Made by a program: the position numbers and the translations under genes
Shown here: positions 45,416 through 53,631 of the stretch, piece by piece
How positions within the stretch are numbered: position 1 is the first letter of the stretch
Layout of the letters: every line of letters starts with the position of its first letter
Notes under the pieces: generated by a model
What the model was told of the DNA's origin: nothing
Database searches by the model: none
What the model saw: the letters and a program-made list of their open reading frames with translations, nothing else
From: JACKAQ01 sp020634975 [NCBI: Calditrichia bacterium]
Lineage (GTDB): Bacteria > Calditrichota > Calditrichia > RBG-13-44-9
DNA length: 64,000 nucleotides
Assembly: GCA_020634975.1 (NCBI GenBank)
Contig: JACKAQ010000001.1
Coordinates: 1,550,001 to 1,614,000 of the forward strand
Direction of reading: 5' to 3'

Positions 45416-46761
45416 GAATTTTCCCAGTTTTTCAGCTTTTCGGAGAGCTTGTGAAAGAGCACTGTCGTGCTCAAATAAAATATCGCTACCGGCCACATTT
45501 TGAAACTGCCGCGCCGAAAGGTGTAGTTGATATTCGCAAACAAATTCAATTGCAAATGATACAGCAACATCAAAAATCCCAAAAACATGCCGAACACCCA
45601 CAGCAGCAAAAACAGGTTTTTCCGGTCGCGGTAAACCGCCAAATTAACCACTGCAACGCCGATAAAAATGTACGGAACATATCCCCAAAAATTGATTTTG
45701 AACGCAATTGTCACCATTCCGTTAAACAATTTTGAAAGGCGCTCGCCATCCCAGAAAAAAAACTTGAAATAGGATTCCGGCGAGTAATCCAGCACTACCG
45801 GCAGGTAATAGAGATTCCAGATTGCAAAAAATATCAGGCTGACGCCCATAAACAATATCGATTTTTGGAGGGCATCGCGCATATCTTTTTTATACGCGAA
45901 CAGAAAAAATAGTGCGACCGTAAGTGCAGCAAATGCAATGGTTTCCGAACGCGACCAACAGCCGAAACCCATCAAAATTGCCGAAAGCCAAAACAGCCCG
46001 TTGTCTGCTTCTTTGGTGTATCGATACAAATAAATTATCGAGAGGCTCACAAAAACAGCGTTGGGAAAATCGGTTTGTACCTGAAATGTGTAGCCATAAA
46101 TTTCGGGAATGGACAGCAGCACAATCGTCAAAATTCCGGCGAGCAGCGGATGAACTTCCCGGCGAAAATTGAGATACAGCGTTGCGATAAATCCCAACGT
46201 AAAAAATCCCAGCCACACCTGCCCGAACACATGCCCGGCGCTGCGATAAATAAGCTGGCAAAGCATTGTGAACGGTGCGTAATACGGTTGGGTGGTTAGC
46301 TGTCCGGCTAAATCCGTAAACATTTGGGAATCAATTCGCCCGTCGAGCAGCGCAAATTTGGCTACCAGATCGATGCCCACAAGTGCGTCGTATGGCGTGA
46401 CGGGCAGGTAATACGCCCGCCAAAAAGTGATCAGCCACATGCCGGTAATTGCCAGCAACATCACAATTTCGCTGAGTTTCAAATCCGGTTTATTGTAATT
46501 GAACAGCGGTTTTTTCTCTCCGGAACGATGCCAAAACATAGGCAAAAACAGCAGCACGGCAGCCAAAACAGTCCCGCCAAAAGCGAACGACAGCGGAATG
46601 CCAAATACATCCAGCAGAAAAGTGAGCAACGTTGCAGTGCCCAATCCCAACGGATAAGCCAGCGCCAGTTGCTCCCAAAATGTCAGCGCATTTTTCAGGC
46701 GTTGCAAAATGCCAAAACCCAACAGCGCATGTATCAGTGCGTAAATAATCCACATAAGCAT
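45412..46761 (-). CDS. GT-C-type membrane glycosyltransferase
   Basis: The 449-residue protein has about ten to twelve membrane segments. A periplasmic loop holds an acidic patch typical of the GT-C fold (YYLPVTPYDALVGID, a possible Asp metal site), as in ArnT/PMT-like enzymes that use lipid-linked sugars. The start codon is at 46761. It overlaps the SDR epimerase gene by 4 bases, which suggests one surface-sugar pathway. Family assignment is moderate. Confidence 0.7.
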   Translation of the reverse strand: MLMWIIYALIHALLGFGILQRLKNALTFWEQLALAYPLGLGTATLLTFLLDVFGIPLSFAFGGTVLAAVLLFLPMFWHRSGEKKPLFNYNKPDLKLSEIVMLLAITGMWLITFWRAYYLPVTPYDALVGIDLVAKFALLDGRIDSQMFTDLAGQLTTQPYYAPFTMLCQLIYRSAGHVFGQVWLGFFTLGFIATLYLNFRREVHPLLAGILTIVLLSIPEIYGYTFQVQTDFPNAVFVSLSIIYLYRYTKEADNGLFWLSAILMGFGCWSRSETIAFAALTVALFFLFAYKKDMRDALQKSILFMGVSLIFFAIWNLYYLPVVLDYSPESYFKFFFWDGERLSKLFNGMVTIAFKINFWGYVPYIFIGVAVVNLAVYRDRKNLFLLLWVFGMFLGFLMLLYHLQLNLFANINYTFRRGSFKMWPVAIFYLSTTVLFHKLSEKLKNWENS

Positions 46762-46769
46762 TTGTTTTT

Positions 46770-47468
46770 TTATGAATTGTCGTCGATTTCAATTTCGGTG
46801 TCATCCAGTTCCGGCACTTCGCCGCTACCGGAAATATATTCCTCTTTCACCAATTCCAGAATTTCCGGTGCGCTCAATGGCACAATCAGTAAATTGACCA
46901 TCTCGCCGCGTTCATTTTTAGTGGGCTGGAACATCGGGCGGGCAAATTTAATAAGTAGTTCTTTTTGGGGAATGCTTGCCACGCGATCGTTATTGGCGAT
47001 GATTGCAAAATCGTATTCGGACCAATCGCGATTGTCCGCCGCATCAAAATTGGTGTAAACACGCGGTCCGAAATAGTAATAATTCAATCCCGAATGATAC
47101 CACTGGAAAACCTTTTCGGAGAATATATTTTTGACATACTGGCGGGGCGGTAGCAGCAATTTGGCGGAATCCGGAATTATTTCGGAAAGCATTCGCGGTA
47201 GTTCAAAATTCATTTGATGGCGCGCAACCAGGCGTTCCCGAACGTCCATCAGCGCCATTTGCGCGGGAAGATCGCTGTAATATTTAATGATGCGTTTTTT
47301 GAACCAAATGTTGTTAACCGGCAAATAAAAATAGATCAGCAGAATGCCAAACCCCAAAACGATCAGCCCGAATTGTTTGCCAATATTCGATGATTTGCGG
47401 ATTTCAACCGTTGTTTCCGTTGGTTTTGCGACCTTTTTCGCTGATTGCTTTCGTGTTTTTTTAGCCAT
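46770..47468 (-). CDS. Membrane-anchored protein of unknown function
   Basis: The frame is open to 48377, but everything beyond 47468 is antisense to an oxidoreductase gene. The likely start is ATG 47468 (MAKKTRKQSAKKVAKPTE). The 232-residue product has a basic N-terminus, one membrane segment at about 33-52 (FGLIVLGFGILLIYFYLP), a periplasmic domain and an acidic tail (ELDDTEIEIDDNS). It lies 8 bases upstream of the glycosyltransferase gene, so it may belong to the same glycan locus. No family recognised. Confidence 0.6.
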   Translation of the reverse strand: MAKKTRKQSAKKVAKPTETTVEIRKSSNIGKQFGLIVLGFGILLIYFYLPVNNIWFKKRIIKYYSDLPAQMALMDVRERLVARHQMNFELPRMLSEIIPDSAKLLLPPRQYVKNIFSEKVFQWYHSGLNYYYFGPRVYTNFDAADNRDWSEYDFAIIANNDRVASIPQKELLIKFARPMFQPTKNERGEMVNLLIVPLSAPEILELVKEEYISGSGEVPELDDTEIEIDDNS

Positions 47469-47666
47469 AATTTTTCGGTGATATTTTTTTGACGGCAAAT
47501 AATTTATACCGGGCATCCCCGTTTCACAACCCTTTATTTGCAGGACACCCACGAAAACGGATTCGATACCCGTTGATTTTTTTCCTGCGCAGACAATTGC
47601 AACTGTTGTTTTGTTATCTTCAGAGATTTGAATATATTCCAAAAAATTAACACGAGGGACGACATT

Positions 47667-49004
47667 ATGACCATTCATCCGGGGCATTTTGTAGCGATTG
47701 TGGGTGGCGCGTGCGCCGGCTCGGAGGCAGCTTTTCAGCTGGCCCAGCGGGGAATTTACGTTGCCGTTTTTGAACAACAGGCATTGCCGCACGGCAAAAT
47801 TGAGGACGGCTTGCCCAAATGGCATGTAAAATTGCGTGATAAAGAAGAAGGTAAAATCAACGAAAAAATTTCGCATCCGAACATTTTTTATGTGCCGTTG
47901 ACCCGATTGGGACGCGATATCGAGTTTCAGGAATTTGTTGAAAAATGGGGGTTTAGCGCTGTTTTGATGGCCTGCGGCGCATGGCGCGACCGTCCGCTCC
48001 CGGTTGACGGCATCGATGCGTATCATGACAAAGGATTTTATTACCAGAATTATTTTGTCGATTGGTTCAACCATTATCATGAGCCGGGTTACAATCGCCA
48101 CCAATGCGATATTGCCGATGGCGCGATTGTGGTCGGCGGCGGGCTGGCATCCATCGACGTGGTAAAAATCCTGATGCTGGAAACTACGGCGCGCGCGCTC
48201 AAAAAACGCGGTCACGATGTGGATGTGCTTTCGCTGGAGCACAAAGGTATTCCGCACAAACTGGATGAACTTGGTGTGAAATGGGAAGATTTGGGCATCA
48301 AAGGCTGCACGCTGTATTATCGCCGGCGCGATGTGGATATGCCGCTGGCGCCGCTGCCGGATGATCCCGAAAAACATGAAAAAGCACGATCGGTACGACA
48401 GCGAATCCTGAGCAATGCGCAGGAAAAATATTTGTTCAAATATGAGGATCGCTCAAAACCGGTAGATAAAATTATCGAAAATGATCGTGTCGCCGGGTTG
48501 GTGTTCCGCAAAACCGAAGTGGTGGACGGGCGCGTAAAAGACGTTCCCGGCAGCGATTTTACCGTGCGCAGCCCGCTGGTTATTTCCTCCATCGGCAGCA
48601 TTCCGGAATGCATTTCCGGCATTCCCGCATCCGGCGAGCTGTTCGCAATCAAAGATCGCGATACCGGGCAAATGAGCGGCTACGACCATGTTTTTGCGCT
48701 CGGCAACGCCGTTACCGGACGCGGCAACATCCGCGAATCTGCGTTGCACGCGCAACAGGTTGCCGTGCATGTGATGGATGAATTTTTGTTTTGGAAAGAC
48801 AGCGATCACGAAAAAGCGCAGCAGGAAGGCTGGGATGTGATTCACACATTACCGGCGAAGCGGGTGCTCAGCGCGGCGCAAATCGAAGCGCTGATCGAAC
48901 GCGTTCGCGAACAGCAGCAGCGTGTCGGATACGACAACGATTTTGCCAAATGGGCGGAACAATACAAACCCGTGCGGCTGGAAAACTTACTCGAAAGTGA
49001 ATAA
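47667..49004 (+). CDS. FAD/NAD(P)-dependent oxidoreductase
   Basis: The start at 47667 (GAGGGA upstream) gives MTIHPGHFVAIVGGACAGSE, a dinucleotide-binding motif near the N-terminus; a longer frame opens at 47628. The 445-residue product also has a second nucleotide site (AIVVGGGLASIDVVKIL) and YYRRRDVDMPLAPLPDD. It resembles glutamate-synthase-small-subunit-like and adrenodoxin-reductase-like flavoproteins. The electron partner is unknown. It overlaps the convergent HAD gene by 18 bases. Confidence 0.82.
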   Translation: MTIHPGHFVAIVGGACAGSEAAFQLAQRGIYVAVFEQQALPHGKIEDGLPKWHVKLRDKEEGKINEKISHPNIFYVPLTRLGRDIEFQEFVEKWGFSAVLMACGAWRDRPLPVDGIDAYHDKGFYYQNYFVDWFNHYHEPGYNRHQCDIADGAIVVGGGLASIDVVKILMLETTARALKKRGHDVDVLSLEHKGIPHKLDELGVKWEDLGIKGCTLYYRRRDVDMPLAPLPDDPEKHEKARSVRQRILSNAQEKYLFKYEDRSKPVDKIIENDRVAGLVFRKTEVVDGRVKDVPGSDFTVRSPLVISSIGSIPECISGIPASGELFAIKDRDTGQMSGYDHVFALGNAVTGRGNIRESALHAQQVAVHVMDEFLFWKDSDHEKAQQEGWDVIHTLPAKRVLSAAQIEALIERVREQQQRVGYDNDFAKWAEQYKPVRLENLLESE

Positions 49005-49637
49005 TTTTCGCAAATCACGCAGCGAATGAATCATTTTTGCACTGGCGGCTGTCAATCGTTCCGGCGATTGGTGACCGCCGGGAATCAGCACGCAATCCAC
49101 ACCGATAGCTTCCGCCACATGCCAATCATGCAGCGAATCGCCAACCAACAGCGTCGTTTTCGGCGATAAATTTAGCGCAGCCATCATCGCGTGGGCGTTT
49201 TCCAGCTTGCCATCTGCATGGTGATTGTCGATCCCGCTGACATCCCGGAAAAATGCCATAATTTCAAAATGCCCCAAAATGCGCAACAGATGATCGTGTT
49301 TGGCAGCAGAAAGCACGGATTGCTGCACGCCGTTTTCCTGCAATCCGGCAAGCGTTTCGCGGGTGCCGTCGCGCAGTTGGCACTCAAATTTTCGCCGCAA
49401 ATATTCACCGATGAACGTATCGCTGAGCTTTTCGAACGGATCGATTGCATCATCGAAACCCAGTTTGGCATAATAATCCCGCACCGGGAAATCAAAAATT
49501 TCGGCGTATTTTTGCAGGCTCATTTCCGGCAGATTGCGTTCCCGCAGCATACCGTTCATGATGTCCACACACAGCCAGGCGTCATCGAACAGCGTGCCGT
49601 TCCAATCCCATATCACGTGGCGGTAGTTTTTCTGCAC
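48987..49637 (-). CDS. HAD-superfamily hydrolase (phosphoglycolate-phosphatase-like)
   Basis: The 216-residue protein has HAD motif I WDWNGTLFDD (Asp nucleophile), motif II near SVLSAAKHD, and a late TTLLVGDSLHDWHVAEAIG motif IV. It is a phosphatase of the Gph type; the exact substrate cannot be read. The 3' end overlaps the convergent oxidoreductase gene by 18 bases. Confidence 0.88.
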   Translation of the reverse strand: MQKNYRHVIWDWNGTLFDDAWLCVDIMNGMLRERNLPEMSLQKYAEIFDFPVRDYYAKLGFDDAIDPFEKLSDTFIGEYLRRKFECQLRDGTRETLAGLQENGVQQSVLSAAKHDHLLRILGHFEIMAFFRDVSGIDNHHADGKLENAHAMMAALNLSPKTTLLVGDSLHDWHVAEAIGVDCVLIPGGHQSPERLTAASAKMIHSLRDLRKLFTFE

Positions 49638-49768
49638 GGTTTTTCCTTTCTTTTTCTACCGGATTATTTGCGGTTAAACAGGAAAGCTGGTTGAATTCTC
49701 TTTTCCCGGTTGGCGAATATAGCCCGCATTCGGGAACGGATGCAAACGTTCACTTTTTCACATTTATA

Positions 49769-49797
49769 TTGATTTGTTATTTCCCGTCCGATAAATT
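49769..49797 (+). promoter_or_regulatory. Promoter of the 403-residue membrane protein gene
   Basis: TTGATT (49769-49774), a 17-base spacer and TAAATT (49792-49797) form a sigma-70-like promoter. The 24-bp palindromic operator starts three bases into the -10 box, the same geometry as at the regulator gene. Confidence 0.55.
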
Positions 49798-49818
49798 AAA
49801 GACAAAGGAGTCTTAAAT
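49795..49818. promoter_or_regulatory. Rrf2-type operator, site 1
   Basis: ATTAAAGA (49795-49802), 8 bases, TCTTAAAT (49811-49818): a 24-bp palindrome with one mismatch. It is repeated at 52512 and 53020. It overlaps the -10 box, as expected for a repressor. The middle contains AAAGGAG, a good ribosome binding site for the short frame that starts at 49817. Confidence 0.75.
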
Positions 49819-49888
49819 GCGAGTTTGGCTGGAAATAGCACCATTTTCCACGGAAAAACATATCAAAACAGGTAAACAATTGCGATGA
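49817..49888 (+). CDS. Possible 23-codon leader peptide
   Basis: A short frame starts at ATG 49817, six bases after AAAGGAG, and encodes MRVWLEIAPFSTEKHIKTGK plus three residues. Its stop overlaps the start of the next gene as ATGA. This arrangement would couple its translation to that of the membrane protein, whose own ribosome binding site is weak. No homologue is known to me; a chance frame is possible. Confidence 0.35.
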   Translation: MRVWLEIAPFSTEKHIKTGKQLR

Positions 49889-51096
49889 AACGATATTGGC
49901 TGTTACTCAATTTTTTATTCCTGATTACGGTTGCGGTGGTCGGCGCGATCATGCGCAGCGTATTCACGGGAATGACAACCGACCTGAATTACCAGTTTGC
50001 ACTGCACACGCATTCGCACACGGGATTTATCGGATGGGTCTATCAATCGCTGTTTTTTGCGCTGGTGACGCTGTTTCTCTCGCCGGAGGCGATCCGGCGC
50101 GGGCGATACGCGCTGCAACTGGGCATCACCATGGCGCTTTCCGCAGCGATGACCGTGTCATTCTGGCAGCAGGGCTACGGCGCAATTTCCATCACGCTGT
50201 CATCAATTTTTCAGGTGGTAAGCTACTGGTTTGTGTGGCGGCTCTGGCGCGATGGCAAACGGCACCGGGAAACCGGTCACAGCTATTCCTGGCAATTTGT
50301 GGAAATGGCGCTGCTCACATTGTTTGTGTCCACTTTTGGTCCGTGGGGACTGGCGATCATCAGCGCGAACGGGCTGCAGGGCACATCATTATATAGTGTC
50401 GCAATTTATTTTTATCTGCACTTTCAATACAACGGCTGGTTCATTTTCGGGATTCTGGCGCTGTTCCTGTTCGCGGTCGAGAAAAAATCCGGTAAAATCG
50501 AGCATCGCCTGGCAACCGGCGCATTTTTCGCGCTGGCGATCAGCATTTTTCCGGCATACGTGCTTTCGGTAATTTATCTCGCGAAAACGCCGCTGGTTTA
50601 TGCGATTTCCATTTTGAGCGGTATAACGCAGCTCGCCGGCATTGTGCTGCTTTACGTTGCGATCGGAAAGCTGAATGTCCGTTTCCGGGATATATTCCCC
50701 AATTTCTGGTCGCGATTGCTCGTTTCTCTGGCGGGCGTTGCGCTGTTGCTGAAGTTTGTTTTTCAGTTGCTGTCCATCGTTCCGGGGCTGGATGACATCG
50801 CGTTTGAAAATCGCAACGTGATTATTGCGTACATCCATCTGGTGGTTTTGGGCGTGATCACCTTCGGGCTGATCGGCATTCTGGCGCAGCAGCAATGGAT
50901 GAATTTGACATCGAAAATCAGCCAAATCGGCGCTGCCGTGCTGATCGCCGGATTTGTGACAACGGAATATTTGCTCGTCTCGCCGGCGTTTGGCGTGGTG
51001 CATATTCAAATGTTCAGCGGATTGTTTTACGCCGGCATTGCCATGCTCAGCGGGATTGTGCTGATATGGCTGGCGCAGTTCCGGTTCAGGATTTGA
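49885..51096 (+). CDS. Polytopic membrane protein of the NO-responsive regulon
   Basis: The 403-residue protein has about twelve membrane segments. Conserved-looking His lie in them: ALHTHSHTGFIGWVYQS, IYFYLHFQYNGWFIFG and IIAYIHLVVLGVITFG. This pattern suggests heme or copper ligands as in the heme-copper oxidase / NO reductase superfamily, but motifs for CuB or a catalytic subunit are not complete. An operator for the Rrf2 regulator precedes it. It may detoxify or sense NO. It ends in an 11-base overlap with the convergent cupin gene. Confidence 0.65.
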   Translation: MKRYWLLLNFLFLITVAVVGAIMRSVFTGMTTDLNYQFALHTHSHTGFIGWVYQSLFFALVTLFLSPEAIRRGRYALQLGITMALSAAMTVSFWQQGYGAISITLSSIFQVVSYWFVWRLWRDGKRHRETGHSYSWQFVEMALLTLFVSTFGPWGLAIISANGLQGTSLYSVAIYFYLHFQYNGWFIFGILALFLFAVEKKSGKIEHRLATGAFFALAISIFPAYVLSVIYLAKTPLVYAISILSGITQLAGIVLLYVAIGKLNVRFRDIFPNFWSRLLVSLAGVALLLKFVFQLLSIVPGLDDIAFENRNVIIAYIHLVVLGVITFGLIGILAQQQWMNLTSKISQIGAAVLIAGFVTTEYLLVSPAFGVVHIQMFSGLFYAGIAMLSGIVLIWLAQFRFRI

Positions 51097-51409
51097 TCAT
51101 CACCAGCATCATTTTGAATGGGGAAACCGCGTTCACCGCGTGCGGAATATTCGCCGGAAGAATGATCATTTGCCCTTTGCTTAGCTGATGCACATTTTTG
51201 GCAATGGAGATTTCCGCTTCGCCATCCATCACGTAAACGAGCGCATCGAACGGCGCGGTGTGCTCGCTGAGCGATTGTCCGGCATCGAACGCGAACAGCG
51301 TTACCGTGCCGGTTTTCTTCCCGATGACGGTTTTGCTCACCACCGAACCGTCCTGATATTCCACCATTTTTTCCAGCGTTTTTACCACTGAATGTTCCGG
51401 TGTTGCCAT
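51086..51409 (-). CDS. Small cupin-domain protein
   Basis: The 107-residue single-domain cupin has motif 1 SLSEHTAPFDALVYVMDGEAEI (GX5HX-like) and motif 2 LPANIPHAVNAV. The His/Glu set could hold one metal ion. Such small cupins often stand beside nitrosative or redox stress genes. ACGGAGGA precedes the ATG. It is convergent with the 403-residue membrane protein gene. Confidence 0.85.
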   Translation of the reverse strand: MATPEHSVVKTLEKMVEYQDGSVVSKTVIGKKTGTVTLFAFDAGQSLSEHTAPFDALVYVMDGEAEISIAKNVHQLSKGQMIILPANIPHAVNAVSPFKMMLVMIKS

Positions 51410-51555
51410 AATTTTATCCTCCGTAATATATTGATTTTACTTAATTTTTGCACTTTCTGTAAAAGCGCAAAAGTCGCGAAGTTGTTTTTCAGGCAGAAAT
51501 TTCTGGGAATTCTTGATTCGCCAAAATGACCAACAGGTTACGATCAGAAATTTCC

Positions 51556-51960
51556 CTACTTAACTTCAGAAAACGGTTTGATTCGCGGCCAGGCGTGGAA
51601 CACAAAACAGCCGACCGCCGCTACTTGCAGTATTTTCGCGATCAGTCGCAGCACATTGGTATCCGCGAACAGCGTTGCAAACGTGAGCAAGATGCCGCCA
51701 TTCATCAAACAATACGCCAGCCACGCTGCGGTTTCGCGGCGGCGCTCCGCACCGAAGCGCGGGAGCATCCAGTATGCCACGCCCATCACCAGTTGCAGCA
51801 TCCAGCCAAAAATAACAATCTCGATGTGCAGCGGCAGCAATTGCCAGGCGGGCAGCCAGAACGCCCAACCTTTTTGCAACAGAATCAGCGCGCCGAGCGC
51901 AAAACCTGTCAGCAAATAAAGCAGCGAACTTTTCACAAAAATTTGACTCAGTTTTGGCAT
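51556..51960 (-). CDS. Small membrane protein, heme-copper-oxidase-like (paralogue 2)
   Basis: The 134-residue product has four membrane segments and contains LPLHIEIVIFGWMLQLVMGV followed by AYWMLPRFG. The pattern His-x5-GW-x2-Q-x3-GV-x2-WM-x-PR is shared with the gene just upstream, so the two are tandem paralogues. They look like short relatives of cbb3-type oxidase subunit I or NnrS. It starts 4 bases after its paralogue's stop. Function unknown; the location suggests NO stress or respiration. Confidence 0.6.
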   Translation of the reverse strand: MPKLSQIFVKSSLLYLLTGFALGALILLQKGWAFWLPAWQLLPLHIEIVIFGWMLQLVMGVAYWMLPRFGAERRRETAAWLAYCLMNGGILLTFATLFADTNVLRLIAKILQVAAVGCFVFHAWPRIKPFSEVK

Positions 51961-51964
51961 CGCA

Positions 51965-52386
51965 TCACCGCTCTTTTACCCTTCCCCAAATGTTCAGCAC
52001 ATAAAAAACACCCGCGGAAAGCTGCAACAACGCAGAAATTACCAGCGCCGATTGCCAGCAAACTCCCGGATGCGCCGGTTGCAGCGGTTCGGCAATCACA
52101 CGGAGCAACAATCCGGTATTCAGAAAAGCCCACGCCAGCCAACTGAGCGTATCATTGCCGCGCGGATTTTCGCGGGAATAGCGCGGAAACATCCAGATGG
52201 ACACGCCGAAAATAATCTGCGTAATCCACCCGACCATCAGTGTGTGGTAAAAAATACCGGCTGCGCGAACGTAAGCACATCGCTGAATGACAACACACGA
52301 TTGAGCGCCGTGCCCACCGCAAGCATCAGCGAAAACATAAAATAAATCATCCCGGATTTGATAAACCAGCGACTGACCGACGGCAT
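51965..52386 (-). CDS. Small membrane protein, heme-copper-oxidase-like (paralogue 1), apparent frameshift
   Basis: GGGGAG precedes ATG 52386. The first frame (MPSVSRWFIKSGMIYFMF...) stops at 52237 after 49 codons, and the second frame (MVGWITQIIFGVSIWMFPR...) runs from 52237 to 51965. Adding one T to the T6 run at 52249-52254 (minus strand) joins them into a 140-residue protein with QPVFFYHTLMVGWITQIIFG, which matches the His-GW-Q-WM-PR pattern of the next gene. So the gene appears split by a one-base deletion. An alternative is two coupled genes with TGATG overlap. Confidence 0.6.
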
Positions 52387-52485
52387 TTGCTCCCCGTGGT
52401 TATTATTTTACAGTTTTCCGACTCATTTAACATCAATATAAACAACGGAATTGCCCTGACTGGTGAAAAAAATATTTTTTCGCTA

Positions 52486-52514
52486 TTGACAATCAGATTT
52501 TGAACGAATATATT
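52486..52514 (+). promoter_or_regulatory. Consensus sigma-70 promoter of the Rrf2 regulator gene
   Basis: TTGACA (52486-52491), a 17-base spacer and TATATT (52509-52514). The operator begins three bases into the -10 box. This is the best promoter in the window. Confidence 0.85.
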
Positions 52515-52535
52515 TAAGACAAAAGAGTCTGAAAT
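52512..52535. promoter_or_regulatory. Rrf2-type operator, site 2 (autoregulatory)
   Basis: ATTTAAGA (52512-52519), CAAAAGAG, TCTGAAAT (52528-52535): the 24-bp palindrome with one mismatch, over the -10 box and start site of the regulator gene. Autorepression is typical for this family. It could also affect the divergent small membrane protein genes, whose start is at 52386. Confidence 0.8.
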
Positions 52536-52549
52536 ACAGGAATTAAGGA

Positions 52550-53005
52550 ATGGTACTATCAAAGACATGCATTTACGGAATAAGAGCCACGCTTTTTGTG
52601 GCTACGCAGGAAGCAGATAAATATGTGCCCATCAACCGCGCGGCGGAAGCGTTGGGCATTTCGTTTCACTTTTTAACGAAAATTTTGCAAACGTTGACGC
52701 AGCAAAATATCATGCAATCGTATCGCGGACCAAACGGCGGCATTGCCCTGGCAAAACCGGCAGATTCGATTTACCTCGGGGAAATTATCCGGGCGATTGA
52801 CGGCACGAATTTATTCAGCGCCTGCATTCTCGGGCTTCCCGGCTGTGGCGAGCTGAAACCGTGTCCGTTGCATGAACAATGGGCAGGTATTCGCGGCGAT
52901 ATCGCCAAAATGTTCAACCAAACCACGGTTTCAGAAATGGCCAAAAGGGTTCGCGAACGCGGGCTGCGGCTCACAGATGTCGAATGGAATTTTTTAACTA
53001 GCTAA
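52550..53005 (+). CDS. Rrf2-family iron-sulphur transcriptional regulator (NsrR-like)
   Basis: The 151-residue protein has an N-terminal winged helix (RAAEALGISFHFLTKILQTL; SYRGPNGGIALAKP) typical of the Rrf2 family. Three Cys at 92, 99 and 105 (ACILGLPGC, LKPCPLH) are placed to ligate an Fe-S cluster, as in NsrR and IscR. The neighbourhood (NosZ, cytochrome c, heme-copper-like membrane proteins) makes NO the likely signal, hence NsrR-like. It probably represses its own gene and the two neighbouring transcripts through the 24-bp palindrome. AAGGA precedes ATG. Confidence 0.87.
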   Translation: MVLSKTCIYGIRATLFVATQEADKYVPINRAAEALGISFHFLTKILQTLTQQNIMQSYRGPNGGIALAKPADSIYLGEIIRAIDGTNLFSACILGLPGCGELKPCPLHEQWAGIRGDIAKMFNQTTVSEMAKRVRERGLRLTDVEWNFLTS

Positions 53006-53019
53006 TTTTTTTTGACCCT

Positions 53020-53043
53020 ATTTAAGACAAAATACTCTTAAAT
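53020..53043. promoter_or_regulatory. Rrf2-type operator, site 3 (nos operon)
   Basis: ATTTAAGA (53020-53027), CAAAATAC, TCTTAAAT (53036-53043): a perfect 8+8 palindrome. It lies 31 bases before the cytochrome c gene that leads into nosZ. A TTGACC at 53012-53017 may be part of a promoter, but the -10 box is unclear. Confidence 0.8.
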
Positions 53044-53073
53044 ACGAATTTAAATTCTTAAAGGAGATATATC

Positions 53074-53562
53074 ATGAAATCATTCAAAATTTATCTGATG
53101 GCAGTTTTGGCAGTCGGGCTGATGGCCTGTAATAACGCGCAGGAAAACGGTTCCAACGCTAAAACCGCATCCAACAACAGCCCATCGGCTGCAGCAAACA
53201 CAGGCAGTCAACTGACCGCCTGGCAAACCGAACACGGCGTTGGGCCGGTCACCGAAAACCTCACGCTCGGCGCTGTGGACGCCAAAATGGCGGAACGCGG
53301 CGTGGCCGTATTCGACACAAAATGCAGCGCCTGCCACAAAATGGGTGAACGCTACGTCGGTCCTGCGCTCGGCGATGTGCTGAGCCGCCGCAAACCGGAA
53401 TATGTGATGAACATGATTCTCGATCCGGAAAAGATGCTCAAACTGCATCCCGAAGCACAAAAAATGCTGGCGCAATTTTACACGCCGATGCCCAACCAGA
53501 ATCTCACCAAAGACGAAGCGCGCGACGTTCTGGAATATCTGCGTCAACAGCAAGGCAACTAA
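53074..53562 (+). CDS. Cytochrome c lipoprotein, probable electron donor to NosZ
   Basis: The 162-residue product has a lipoprotein signal (YLMAVLAVGLMAC, Cys at 19), a flexible Asn/Ser-rich linker (about 20-50), and one class I heme-binding motif CSACH at 84-88. A later Met in FYTPMPNQNL is the likely sixth ligand. It is the first gene after operator 3 and lies 69 bases before the nosZ start. It most likely passes electrons to NosZ at the outer face of the inner membrane. AAAGGAG precedes ATG. Confidence 0.87.
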   Translation: MKSFKIYLMAVLAVGLMACNNAQENGSNAKTASNNSPSAAANTGSQLTAWQTEHGVGPVTENLTLGAVDAKMAERGVAVFDTKCSACHKMGERYVGPALGDVLSRRKPEYVMNMILDPEKMLKLHPEAQKMLAQFYTPMPNQNLTKDEARDVLEYLRQQQGN

Positions 53563-53631
53563 ACTCATATGAAACATCAATTTAAACCACAACAAATTAC
53601 CAAACTAACTGATAAGAGAGGAAGAGTACTT

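Noticed and set aside
47469-48377. N-terminal extension of the membrane-anchored protein gene (frame open to 48377)
   Set aside because: The extension is antisense to the oxidoreductase gene; the MAKKTRK start at 47468 gives a sensible protein.
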